Positions 15,089 through 23,630 of a DNA stretch of 64,000 nt are shown piece by piece. The notes under the pieces were generated by a model. That model had not been told where the DNA came from. It did no database searches and saw only the letters and a list, made by a program, of their open reading frames with translations. The translations under genes and the position numbers were made by a program. Source of the DNA: Saccharofermentans sp. (GTDB taxonomy: Bacteria > Bacillota > Clostridia > Saccharofermentanales > Saccharofermentanaceae); assembly GCA_024688685.1 (NCBI GenBank), contig JAILDX010000008.1, forward strand, positions 186,001-250,000, given 5' to 3'. Every line of letters starts with the position of its first letter. Within the stretch, counting starts at the first letter, position 1.

Positions 15089-17926
15089 TTAACTTGCGAA
15101 TCCAATCCTAAACTCTGCCCTCTTCTCGAGCCTGAATTCAGGGATATCGCTCGCATTAATGGTACTGATAACTTCCGATGTCAGTTCATCCTCGGGAATG
15201 CTGATGACCCTGTTGGCGAGGTTCATTTCGGCCTCTTCGAGAAGCTTTCTGACGTAGCGGCCGTTGCCGTAATCCTGATTGATCCTGGCAACATCGTACA
15301 TCCTGCGGAGCTTGTCCATGGCGTCTTCTGTGATAGCCATGTTCTTCTTTGAGAGCATCAGATGAGTGATCTCGCAGAGTTCATCTGTGGAATAGTCTTC
15401 GAAACCGACATAGAATGCGATCCTCGACCTCATTCCGGGGTTGCGCTCCAGGAATTCCTTCATGGGCTTGGGATATCCTGCAAAGATGACAACCACGTCT
15501 TCACGGTGGTTTTCCATTTCCTGGACGATGGTGTTTATCGCCTCGTCACCAAAACTGCCCTCGTGGAAATCACAGAGGGAATACGCCTCATCGATGAAGA
15601 GGACACCACCCTGGGCTTCGCTGAACTTGCGCTTAACAAGCTTTGCTGTCTCACCGACGTGGTCGCCGACGAGATCGGCCCTTCCGACCTCAGCAAAACT
15701 GCCGGTGGACAGGATCTTCTCATCGTTCAGGATCTCAGCACAGAGCCTTGCAACAGTAGTCTTGGCAGTTCCGGGGTTGCCGGTAAAAACCATATGCATT
15801 GAACCCCTGGACCTCGGGATGCCCCTGTCCATGCAGATCTTGTCCAGCTTGAACTTGGCGATGGCCTTGCCGATGATCTCCTTTGCAGAAGCGAGTCCGA
15901 TCATGGATTCGAGTTCAGCCCTGGCTGCACCCTCAGGCCTTACATCTCTCATTCCATCGTCCAGATTGCTGATGTCTTCCCTGACGATCTGATAGAGTTC
16001 ATTCTCAGGAATGGCACTTGATTCTCCATACAGAGTCATAAGCCTTCCTGACTGGTTCAGGACAGCACGGTCGAGAAGATTGCGTACAAACCTGCCGTTT
16101 CCGAAACCGTCTACGAGCCTCATCCTGTCAAAGATAAGAGAAGCAGCTGTTACGGCATCTTCGGTTGCGGTAATGTGACGTTCTTCCAGCATATACCTGA
16201 AGATCTGTGTCAGTTCGTCCGTTGAATAATCCGGGAAATCGACCCAGTGAGGGATCCTGCTCTTGAGGCCTTCATTGCGCTCAAGGAAAAGACGCATTCT
16301 CTCGCTGTAACCTGCAAGGATAACGATGACGTTATCCCTCTGGTTCTCCATTTCCTGGATAAGAGTTGCAACCGCTGTATCACTCTTCATTGAATATGCC
16401 TCATCAATGAAGAGCACACCGCCTTTTGCAGCGACAAAAGCTTCGCGGATGGCAGGAACGCAGCACATACCGTCAAGATCCATGCCGCCGCGCACTACAA
16501 AAGTACCGCTGGTGAGGATACCCTCTTCACGTGCAATTCCGGCAAAGATCTCAGCAACGGTGGTTTTGGCTGACCCCGGATTACCCGCAAAGATCATATG
16601 TGAAGACATCGGCTGATATTCACCGCCGCTGTGCTTCATACGTTCCTTCTCGACGATGTCGGAAGCGATGACGTTATTGATCTGGCGCTTGACGATATCG
16701 AGTCCGATGAGCTTGTTGAGCTTATCCATATACGAACCGGTATCATTCTCCCTGTCGAGGTAGAACCTGTCATCGACCTTGAAATCGTAGACACCGCTCA
16801 TATTCTTATTGATGCACCAGGGCCCGAAGCGCTCAAAGGCTTCAATAACCTTGGTCTGAGTAAACATCTTGCCGTCAAAGATCTTCATAAACTCAGCAGC
16901 ATCCTTCACATTCGCGGAATACTCAGATTCCCTGATAAGAGACTTAAGATAATTGAGAGCTGCCTTCCTGCTGCCCTCCCCTTCCTTAAGAGGAACCGTG
17001 ATCACGCTTCCTGCAACCTTCGGAAGAAGATAGAAAGAGTAACCGGGGTGCTTCATATTGTATGTAAAGATAAAGAGACAGCGGTTACAGTGGCGCCTGA
17101 ACAACTTAAGGATATAGTTGGCAGCCGCCACATACTCTGAAGGACTGAATCCGAAACGCTCAGTCAGATCGATTACGACCGCGCCGCCGTAATTGTTCTC
17201 AATGATCTGCTCGAGATGATTGTCACGCTCATAAAAACGTGGCTTGAGGTCACTTACAAATGCGATACGCCTGCTGCTCAGACGGTTTGCCTTATAGAGG
17301 TTCCTGACGAGCACATCCGCCATCTGGTACTCGGCATCACGGCTGTTGCCGGAAATGGTGTACTGAGCCATATTCGTATTCTCGGGAGCAGCGAGCTTAT
17401 GCTCGGCGATGTTGGCAATCTCATCGTGGAAGCTCTTGTCAAAAATGGCCGGAACAGAAACGTCATCTGAAGCGATGCGCTCATCCATTTCGAAAGGGAG
17501 CGCCCTGTCCCCTTCAGATTCGAGGTAATAGGGCCAGAGCTTCGATGATTCAATAACCCTGTAAGTAGCACCGGAAACACATTCGTGCCTCTTCCCTTCA
17601 AGGAACAGATCCAGATAACTGAGCATTGTGATCTCTTCAGGTTCAGACTTGCTGATGTTGATCTCGAAATTGTCCTTCAGAAGATCACAGATAGAACCAT
17701 ATACTGCCTGAAGATTGGTCTTCTGCTCGTCAAAAGCGAACGCAGCACGCGAGATGGTATCGTCAACCCTGTAGATAAAGAACGCCATATTGTTGTCGGT
17801 ATTCTTCTGTACAAGAGCATTCACCGCAGCAATAGGATTATCATAACTGTAGTCATTGATCCTGACCTTTGCATGCTTCTTGATATACTCTGCATCTGCA
17901 ACCATAGAAAGAATGTAATATCTCAT
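15089..17926 (-). CDS. Double AAA+ ATPase, CbxX/SpoVK-like, with IGF C-terminal tail
   Basis: A 945-residue protein. The N-terminal 400 residues include a stretch (about 215-345) that resembles a degenerate nucleotide-binding fold without a Walker A. Two AAA+ modules of the CbxX/CfqX/SpoVK type follow. Module 1 has Walker A GNPGSAKTT with Lys454 and Walker B GGVLFIDEAYSM near 508. Module 2 has Walker A GNPGTAKTT with Lys722 and Walker B GGVLFIDEAYSL near 775. Both keep NGRFVR/NGRYVR arginines. The last residues are EFRIGFAS. A very similar tail ends the AAA+ protein at 60208, and IGF resembles the ClpP-docking tripeptide of Clp unfoldases. It lies 21 bp after a 91-residue unknown protein, in one operon. 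The substrate is unknown. Confidence 0.85.
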   Translation of the reverse strand: MRYYILSMVADAEYIKKHAKVRINDYSYDNPIAAVNALVQKNTDNNMAFFIYRVDDTISRAAFAFDEQKTNLQAVYGSICDLLKDNFEINISKSEPEEITMLSYLDLFLEGKRHECVSGATYRVIESSKLWPYYLESEGDRALPFEMDERIASDDVSVPAIFDKSFHDEIANIAEHKLAAPENTNMAQYTISGNSRDAEYQMADVLVRNLYKANRLSSRRIAFVSDLKPRFYERDNHLEQIIENNYGGAVVIDLTERFGFSPSEYVAAANYILKLFRRHCNRCLFIFTYNMKHPGYSFYLLPKVAGSVITVPLKEGEGSRKAALNYLKSLIRESEYSANVKDAAEFMKIFDGKMFTQTKVIEAFERFGPWCINKNMSGVYDFKVDDRFYLDRENDTGSYMDKLNKLIGLDIVKRQINNVIASDIVEKERMKHSGGEYQPMSSHMIFAGNPGSAKTTVAEIFAGIAREEGILTSGTFVVRGGMDLDGMCCVPAIREAFVAAKGGVLFIDEAYSMKSDTAVATLIQEMENQRDNVIVILAGYSERMRLFLERNEGLKSRIPHWVDFPDYSTDELTQIFRYMLEERHITATEDAVTAASLIFDRMRLVDGFGNGRFVRNLLDRAVLNQSGRLMTLYGESSAIPENELYQIVREDISNLDDGMRDVRPEGAARAELESMIGLASAKEIIGKAIAKFKLDKICMDRGIPRSRGSMHMVFTGNPGTAKTTVARLCAEILNDEKILSTGSFAEVGRADLVGDHVGETAKLVKRKFSEAQGGVLFIDEAYSLCDFHEGSFGDEAINTIVQEMENHREDVVVIFAGYPKPMKEFLERNPGMRSRIAFYVGFEDYSTDELCEITHLMLSKKNMAITEDAMDKLRRMYDVARINQDYGNGRYVRKLLEEAEMNLANRVISIPEDELTSEVISTINASDIPEFRLEKRAEFRIGFAS

Positions 17927-17947
17927 AATCTATCACCTCCCGTAATT

Positions 17948-18223
17948 TTAGGCAGCGGTCTTAAGGCCGCTGCCGATGTCTGCATACAAGTCAACAAGGC
18001 AGTCATAATCAGACATAGAAATGCCCATCATCTTCGCTGCAAATGCGCGTGCGATGATGTGACCGCCTGCTACCTTAGTCTTGAAAACCTGTTCACCGGT
18101 ATAGTAGTCCGTCAGGATGACGGAACCATCCTCATAACCTGCAGTCAGAAAATCGCACGCAGGTGAAAACCACTTGCCGGTATTGGTGTTAAAAAAGCTG
18201 TTGTGAGAACTAAAGATGTTCAT
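17948..18223 (-). CDS. Unknown 91-residue protein upstream of the AAA+ gene
   Basis: The start at 18223 (MNIFSSHNSFF) was chosen because CGGAGGT lies 6 nt upstream. The longer frame runs through the promoter. The product is soluble, has no recognised domain and contains DYYTGEQVF and GGHIIARAFAAKMMGIS. A wild-type Shine-Dalgarno site and a good promoter (TTTACA-18-TATACT) make it a real gene. Being first in the operon with the double-AAA+ protein, it may be an adaptor or substrate of it; that is inference only. Confidence 0.6.
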   Translation of the reverse strand: MNIFSSHNSFFNTNTGKWFSPACDFLTAGYEDGSVILTDYYTGEQVFKTKVAGGHIIARAFAAKMMGISMSDYDCLVDLYADIGSGLKTAA

Positions 18224-18252
18224 AGTTACTACCTCCGATTGAGTTTTGAGGT

Positions 18253-18322
18253 AGTATAGCACGATAAAATTGCATTTGTAAAGTGTATATCGCAAATTAA
18301 TTGCGTTTTTCTTGCAATTTGC
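18253..18322 (-). promoter_or_regulatory. AAA+ operon promoter with GCAAATT-type operator words
   Basis: The minus strand shows TTTACA (18282-18277), an 18-bp spacer and TATACT (18258-18253). Related AT-rich words lie in and upstream of it: AATTGCATTTG (18268-18278), the near-palindrome CGCAAATTAATTGCG (18291-18305) and TTGCAATTTGC (18312-18322). The 12-mer CAAATTAATTGC here recurs, inverted, in front of the neighbouring HTH gene. Confidence 0.6.
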
Positions 18323-18353
18323 TCAATCTGTCCGTTTTATGGGACTTGGATTA

Positions 18354-19268
18354 TCAATCTTCCATCCCATCATCGTATTCTTCGTCCCAATCACCCCAAT
18401 CATCGTCCGAATCACTAACGGAATTTCCCTTAATATCAATAAACCTTATTGCCTGTTTCCCGTCTCTGCGATTCAGTGCGAACTCTTCAACAATAGTCTT
18501 GTCATCAGGGTCATTAGGATCTATCAAAATGAGAGACATTGAACTGTTTACAGTCCTGTTGCCTAACGCTGCCTTTATGTTAAAGTATTGTTCTTCATTG
18601 GAAAAAACAAAATTGAGCTTTACACTTTCCAAAATCTCCGGTTCCCACTCATCCAACAGGAACAGCTGTGAGAAACCACGGTAAAAAAAGTCCCTTAAGC
18701 CTCTCTCAGGCGAAAAACTTCCATTTATTAATTCGTAATTGTTGCTGTTATAGAATAACCATACCGCCGGTTCCTGCCCCTTAAAGCCGTAAGCCATTTT
18801 GTTCCAGCCGGGTAAAAGCCCATATTTACTCTTTTTATATGGCTTATCCAGAAATCTGAAGATATCGCTGATCCGGTGAGAAGAAACATAAGGCAGTCTG
18901 AGCTCCTCAATACGGTTCGTTATCGTATTCCTGACCGAGATATCATTATCGCGTCTTATTCTGCTTGCCTTTTCAAATTCATCCTCTTCACTCTTCTCCT
19001 TATACATGCCGTTTGCACGCATAAGGCGATCGTAATCAATATCCTCGTCCGCAGAATTGATGTAAATAGCCTGTATCACATTCTCCTTAAGAGGTCTGGT
19101 GATCTTTTGTTTAACCACTCTTGAGAATGTTGACGGCTCAACACCGCATAACAAGGCAAAATCCCTCATCGTGCGGTCAAAACCTTTTGCTTCATTGAGA
19201 TATCGTGCAAGCCTTTCCTTATCAGGCTTGCCGGCAACTATATATTTCTCATCAGGTATCTCTCTCAT
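18354..19268 (-). CDS. HTH (XRE-like) regulator with acidic C-terminus
   Basis: A 304-residue protein if started at the ATG at 19268 (MREIPDEKYIV). The frame stays open further upstream to a TTG, but that lies among promoter-like repeats with no ribosome binding site. Residues about 20-75 form a helix-turn-helix (RTMRDFALLCGVEPSTFSRVVKQ). The middle (about 120-290) has no recognised fold and may be a PD-(D/E)XK-like or sensor domain. The extreme C-terminus is very acidic (DSDDDWGDWDEEYDD). Shared operator-like words in its own promoter and in that of the adjacent AAA+ operon suggest that it regulates both. Confidence 0.6.
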   Translation of the reverse strand: MREIPDEKYIVAGKPDKERLARYLNEAKGFDRTMRDFALLCGVEPSTFSRVVKQKITRPLKENVIQAIYINSADEDIDYDRLMRANGMYKEKSEEDEFEKASRIRRDNDISVRNTITNRIEELRLPYVSSHRISDIFRFLDKPYKKSKYGLLPGWNKMAYGFKGQEPAVWLFYNSNNYELINGSFSPERGLRDFFYRGFSQLFLLDEWEPEILESVKLNFVFSNEEQYFNIKAALGNRTVNSSMSLILIDPNDPDDKTIVEEFALNRRDGKQAIRFIDIKGNSVSDSDDDWGDWDEEYDDGMED

Positions 19269-19321
19269 ACTTACTAAATGATCCTCTGGATTGTATTCTG
19301 ATATGCATAAGATACCATCAG

Positions 19322-19376
19322 ATTGCAAAAATTGCAATTTGGGCAGATGAAATTTGCAATTAATTTGAATTATAAA
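19322..19376 (-). promoter_or_regulatory. Promoter region of the HTH gene with repeated TTGCAA words
   Basis: The minus strand has a TATAAT at 19376-19371, overlapping the proB stop codon. It is followed by AAATTAATTGCAAATT (19366-19351) and an ATTGCAA-AA-ATTGCAATTT pair (19322-19340). The word GCAATTAATTTG at 19355-19366 is identical to one in the AAA+ operon promoter. No convincing -35 is at ideal spacing. Confidence 0.5.
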
Positions 19377-20188
19377 GCGGCGAAGAAAGTGCCAATATTC
19401 TCCTGTTCCAGGATCTGCTCCAGCACCTGAGGTGCGGAACCCTGAGCAATAACACCATTGATACCGTGCTCCATAACTTTCTTCATGGCAGAGATCTTGG
19501 TGGCCATACCGCCTGTGCCGAGCTTGCTTCCTGGAGCACCGGCAGCCTCGACCATCTCCTCTGTGATCTTCTCAACATAAGGGATCCTTCTCGCAGAAGG
19601 GTTTGTGTGAGGATCATCATCGTAGAGACCGTCTATATCAGAAAGGATTATCAGAAGGTCAGCGTTAGCCATGCAGGCAACATCAGCAGATAATGTATCG
19701 TTATCGCCGAATGTACCGTTGTGAAGGATCTCTGCAGTCGATACAGAGTCATTCTCGTTGATGACAGGAATTATCTTCTTCTCGATAAGTGCCTCGATAG
19801 TATTTGTTATATTTGATTTGGTGAGTCTGTCCAGGATATCATCCTTTGTAAGAAGGATCTGTCCGCACATATATGAATACTCAGCAAAGCTCCTTGTATA
19901 AGCATTCATCAGTTCACACTGACCGACAGCAGCCAGAGCCTGCTTGTCACGTATCTCTGTTGGGCGCTGTCTGAGGTTCATAAAGCCTACACCGACTCCG
20001 ATAGCACCGGAAGTAACAAGAAGGACTTCCTTGCCCTGATTCATAAGATCAGAGATGGCACGGCAGAGTTTGTCGATGTTGCCGTGATTCATCTTACCGT
20101 TCTCATAGGTTATCGTAGAGGTTCCAACCTTAACTACGATCCTCTTGGCGAAATTGACCGCCACACGTGAGCCTGAGTATTCTTCCAT
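19370..20188 (-). CDS. proB: Glutamate 5-kinase without PUA domain
   Basis: A 272-residue amino-acid kinase that phosphorylates L-glutamate with ATP in the first step of proline synthesis. Signatures include RIVVKVGTSTIT, VTSGAIGVGVGFM, INENDSVS, FGDNDTLSADVA and KLGTGGMATKISA. The start at 20188 has GGGGGAG 4 nt upstream. It ends directly after the kinase domain and lacks the C-terminal PUA domain found in the roughly 370-residue E. coli form; short ProB proteins are common in Bacillota. No proA lies beside it. Transcription may come from a promoter that overlaps the pot operon terminator. Confidence 0.93.
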   Translation of the reverse strand: MEEYSGSRVAVNFAKRIVVKVGTSTITYENGKMNHGNIDKLCRAISDLMNQGKEVLLVTSGAIGVGVGFMNLRQRPTEIRDKQALAAVGQCELMNAYTRSFAEYSYMCGQILLTKDDILDRLTKSNITNTIEALIEKKIIPVINENDSVSTAEILHNGTFGDNDTLSADVACMANADLLIILSDIDGLYDDDPHTNPSARRIPYVEKITEEMVEAAGAPGSKLGTGGMATKISAMKKVMEHGINGVIAQGSAPQVLEQILEQENIGTFFAAL

Positions 20189-20206
20189 AAACTCCCCCAA
20201 ATAAAA

Positions 20207-20249
20207 GTCAACCAAGTAAGAATTATACTTGGTTGACAGTAAAATGCAA
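20207..20249 (-). terminator. pot operon terminator overlapping the proB promoter
   Basis: A perfect 12-bp inverted repeat (GTCAACCAAGTA, 7-nt loop, TACTTGGTTGAC; 20207-20237) is followed on the minus strand by TTTTATTT, so it should end potD transcripts. The same bases contain a proB promoter: TTGCAT (20249-20244), a 16-bp spacer and TATAAT (20227-20222) inside the hairpin. The two functions overlap physically. Confidence 0.75.
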
Positions 20250-20269
20250 TAAGTATAAAGGTTTTCTCT

Positions 20270-21382
20270 TTATGAACTTGCCTTAACAGTATTCCAGATC
20301 TCTGTGTATCTTTCCTCAATCAGATCAGATGTGTAGTACACCTCGAGAGTGGAGAATACTTCCTCTGTAGGATAGTAGTAGATGTTTCCTGATACTTCGG
20401 GATCCAGCATATCCTTAGCCGCTGTGTTAGGTGTTGAATAACCGACATACTCACAGTTCTCGAAAGCGATCTCGGGATCATACATGAAGTTGATGAAATC
20501 CATAGCGCCGTCATAGTTCTGGCAGTTTGAAGGAACGCACATCATATCTACAGACCAGTTAGAACCTTCGGGAAGAACGAACTGAAGATCGATATCATCA
20601 TTGCCGCCAAGTTCTTCGATCCTGTCGAGCATAACAATGTGGTCACCTGACCATGCGATGGATGCTGAAAGCTCACCGGAAGCCATCTTATCCTTGAGGT
20701 TATCAACGCCATATGCAGGACTTACGTTAGCCTTCTGGCTGATGAGGAGCTGAAGTGCTTCGTCAAGCTGGCTCTCATCCATTGTGTTGATGGAATAACC
20801 AAGATAGTTAAGAGCTGTACCGATAGACTCTCTCATCGAGTCATACATACCGATCTTGCCTTTATTTGCCTCATCAAAGATAACACTCCAGATATCCTCG
20901 GGATCTGTTGTTCCCTCAGGAACAGTAATCTTGTTGGCGTCGTAAACAAGACCGACTGTGCAGTACAGATAAGGAACAGCATACTCAAGAACCTTATCGG
21001 AAAGCTCCTTATCCTCAGCGTACTGAAGATCTCTGAACATAGGATCCATATACTGTGTTGCATTAGGGATCTTTGACCAGTCGATGGGCTGGATCCACTC
21101 TTCCTGGATCAGACGGCATACCATATACTCGGAAGGCACGATAACATCGTAACCGTTTGAGAGGTTGGGATACATTGTCTCATTCGTCTCGAAAGTGCGG
21201 TATACCACTTTGTACTGAGGGTATGCCTGCTCAAACTTCTCGATCGTGTCCTCAGCGATGTACTCACCCCAGTTATAGATGATGAGCTGCTGGCGGCTGT
21301 CGCAAGCTGTCGATGACATCATTGCAGCGAAAAGCATTCCGCCTGCGAGAACAGATGAGATGACTTTTTTCATTTTCTTCAT
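20270..21382 (-). CDS. potD: Spermidine/putrescine ABC transporter, binding lipoprotein
   Basis: A 370-residue extracytoplasmic solute-binding protein. It has a lipoprotein signal with lipobox SSTAC (Cys27) and the PotD-family start LIIYNWGEYIAEDTIEKFE, then VIVPSEYM and the late segment YDGAMDFINFMYDPEIA. It captures polyamines outside the membrane for the PotABC permease. The ATG overlaps the potC stop by 4 bp. A terminator hairpin follows the gene. Confidence 0.92.
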   Translation of the reverse strand: MKKMKKVISSVLAGGMLFAAMMSSTACDSRQQLIIYNWGEYIAEDTIEKFEQAYPQYKVVYRTFETNETMYPNLSNGYDVIVPSEYMVCRLIQEEWIQPIDWSKIPNATQYMDPMFRDLQYAEDKELSDKVLEYAVPYLYCTVGLVYDANKITVPEGTTDPEDIWSVIFDEANKGKIGMYDSMRESIGTALNYLGYSINTMDESQLDEALQLLISQKANVSPAYGVDNLKDKMASGELSASIAWSGDHIVMLDRIEELGGNDDIDLQFVLPEGSNWSVDMMCVPSNCQNYDGAMDFINFMYDPEIAFENCEYVGYSTPNTAAKDMLDPEVSGNIYYYPTEEVFSTLEVYYTSDLIEERYTEIWNTVKASS

Positions 21383-22197
21383 TTCTTAACTCCTCCTGCT
21401 TTCTTTTCCTTTATATTCTTTTTTATTGATGAGAAATTCGACAACACCATGAGCAACAATACTACCACAAAAAGTATAGTCGTCAAAGCATTCATCTTCG
21501 GGTTAACACCAAGCTTTGCCATCGAGTAGATCGTCATCGGCAAAGTCTGTATCGAGCTGTCCACATTAAAGTTACTGATCAGGTAATCATCAACGGACAA
21601 TGTAAACGTCAGCATGATGGATGATACGATGCCGGGCATGATCTCAGGTATGATGACAAGCCTGAATGTCTGCGCTTTCGTGGCACCAAGATCCATCGCA
21701 GCTTCAACGAGCGATCTGTCCATCTGCCTTACCTTCGGACTGATGGAAAGAATCGCGAAAGGCACGCACAAAGCAATATGCGCAAGTATCAGTGTCAGCT
21801 CACTCTTCTGAACCCCGAGGAACGCGAAAAGGAGCATGAACGAAATACCGGTAACAAGGTCCGGCATGATGTTCGGAACATAGGTCAGTCCCATTACGAG
21901 GCCCTGCATCTTCTTAGAAAGGTAAGTGATGCCAAGGCTCGCGAATACACCAAACACAGTCGATGAGACAGAAGCGATAGCAGCAACCTTAAGTGTCGTT
22001 ATAAGCGAATCGAATATCGTTCGTCCGTCAGACCCCGTAAACAGGTTCTTGTAGTTATTAAATGTGAATCCGCCCCAGATGAATGACTTGGGGATTGCGT
22101 TGAACGAGTAAACGATAAGCACCGCGATCGGAAGGTAGATAAAGATGACTACCAGGGCAATGTAAAGGTTAGGTACGAGTTTTTTTGCAAATCTCAC
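21379..22197 (-). CDS. potC: Spermidine/putrescine ABC permease PotC
   Basis: A 272-residue permease with six membrane helices and the coupling EAA loop SLVEAAMDLGATKAQTFRLVIIPEI (about 160-184), which contacts the ATPase. It pairs with PotB to form the membrane channel. It overlaps potB (4 bp) and potD (4 bp), as expected for tight coupling in one polycistronic message. Confidence 0.92.
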   Translation of the reverse strand: MRFAKKLVPNLYIALVVIFIYLPIAVLIVYSFNAIPKSFIWGGFTFNNYKNLFTGSDGRTIFDSLITTLKVAAIASVSSTVFGVFASLGITYLSKKMQGLVMGLTYVPNIMPDLVTGISFMLLFAFLGVQKSELTLILAHIALCVPFAILSISPKVRQMDRSLVEAAMDLGATKAQTFRLVIIPEIMPGIVSSIMLTFTLSVDDYLISNFNVDSSIQTLPMTIYSMAKLGVNPKMNALTTILFVVVLLLMVLSNFSSIKKNIKEKKAGGVKK

Positions 22198-23630
22198 AGC
22201 GTCATCACACCTCCTCCCTCTTCTTTATCGGAGTTCCTCAGGACACCCATCGTAATGAGCACGAATATCAGCAGCAACAGCGACAATACGTTGCCCGCCT
22301 GGTTGAGTGTAGTACTCTCATTGAGGACGAAGGACTGTATGGTGTTTCCGATCGTTGTTTTTGAGCCCTCTGTGATGATATCGGGGATCATGTAGAATGT
22401 AAGTGACGGCATGAATACCATCTGGATTCCCGAGATAACGCCGGGGAGCGACAACGGCAGCGTAACCTTGATAAATGTCATCATCCTGTTCGCACCGAGA
22501 TCATATGATGCTTCCAGAAGCGATGGCTCGATCTTGATAAGCACCGAGTAGATCGGAAGGATCATATACGGCAGGAAGTCATTTGTCATGACGAGCTTTG
22601 TTATGAAATCAGCTATCATTTCGTTCTTGAGGAACAGTATCGGCTCGTTGATCAGGTGCATATTTGAAAGGAGCGTATTGAGAACGCCCGTCTCGCTGAA
22701 GAACGCACGCCAGGCATAAGTCCTGAGCATCGTGTTCATCCACATGGGAAGAACAAACAGAAGCAGCAGTCTGCTGCCTGACTTGTGAAGGTTTCTCGCC
22801 CTCCTTGCAAGTATATATGCAAGCGGATATGCGATGATAAGACATCCGATAGTTGTCCAGACAGCATAATCGAGACTTCTGAGAAATACCGAGAAATACT
22901 CCTGAAGAACGATGCTCTGACCGTAGAATGTCGCATTGACCGTCTTACTCTCAAACAGTACTTCAAATCCCGCAGTCGTAAATTCATAACCGCTTCCCGT
23001 CGATTTGAAGAAAGCTCTGAACAGGATGAGAAGAAGCGGCAGCACCGTGAACACAACGATCCAGAGGATATACGGATAAGCGAAGAGCTTAAAGTTCATC
23101 CTGAGGCCAAGTGCTCCGTAAAGGCTTGCCACTACGCCGAGGAACAGGATAAACACAAGGGCATTGCCCATAAATGTCTGTGCCACATAAAGCCTCTCGG
23201 GTGTCATAGCGTTATCTGCGAGCATACCGTCAGTAATGAATCCTGACAGTGTAAGAACATGTACCACAATACGCAAAATGAAGAGGACCATCGTGATGAT
23301 GCATCCGATGCGCTTCTTCTTAGAATTATCAACAAATAACTGATAGCTGAATGACAGCGTTACCGCCGCAACCGCAACGACGATCGTCAGGATAAACATC
23401 TTAACGCCGAATTCCTGGAAGTCGAGCTTAACCTGAGCGCCGCGCATCAGTGTAGTCTCGATCACGGGGCTTGTGATCATCGTCAGGAGTGAGTATGTTT
23501 TCTGGTGCTTGTACTGAACGACAACATCGAACATGGGAATAAAGATCGCTGCAAATGAGAACAGCGACGCGATGCACATGATGATCGCGTGTACCGGCAT
23601 CAGGCTGAGCTTTTTACTGATATCCTTCAT
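22194..23630 (-). CDS. potB: PotB permease with an extra N-terminal membrane domain
   Basis: A 478-residue protein. The C-terminal 290 residues are a normal PotB-type permease starting near FKLFAYPYILWIVVFTVLPL, with an EAA loop LLEASYDLGANRMMTFIKVTLPL. The first 190 residues add four predicted helices (about 12-35, 75-97, 108-130, 145-170) separated by a polar loop, which standard PotB proteins of about 280 residues lack. The extension is in frame, without an internal start that has a good ribosome binding site. It could be a regulatory or assembly domain. The gene abuts potA directly. Confidence 0.88.
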   Translation of the reverse strand: MKDISKKLSLMPVHAIIMCIASLFSFAAIFIPMFDVVVQYKHQKTYSLLTMITSPVIETTLMRGAQVKLDFQEFGVKMFILTIVVAVAAVTLSFSYQLFVDNSKKKRIGCIITMVLFILRIVVHVLTLSGFITDGMLADNAMTPERLYVAQTFMGNALVFILFLGVVASLYGALGLRMNFKLFAYPYILWIVVFTVLPLLLILFRAFFKSTGSGYEFTTAGFEVLFESKTVNATFYGQSIVLQEYFSVFLRSLDYAVWTTIGCLIIAYPLAYILARRARNLHKSGSRLLLLFVLPMWMNTMLRTYAWRAFFSETGVLNTLLSNMHLINEPILFLKNEMIADFITKLVMTNDFLPYMILPIYSVLIKIEPSLLEASYDLGANRMMTFIKVTLPLSLPGVISGIQMVFMPSLTFYMIPDIITEGSKTTIGNTIQSFVLNESTTLNQAGNVLSLLLLIFVLITMGVLRNSDKEEGGGVMTL

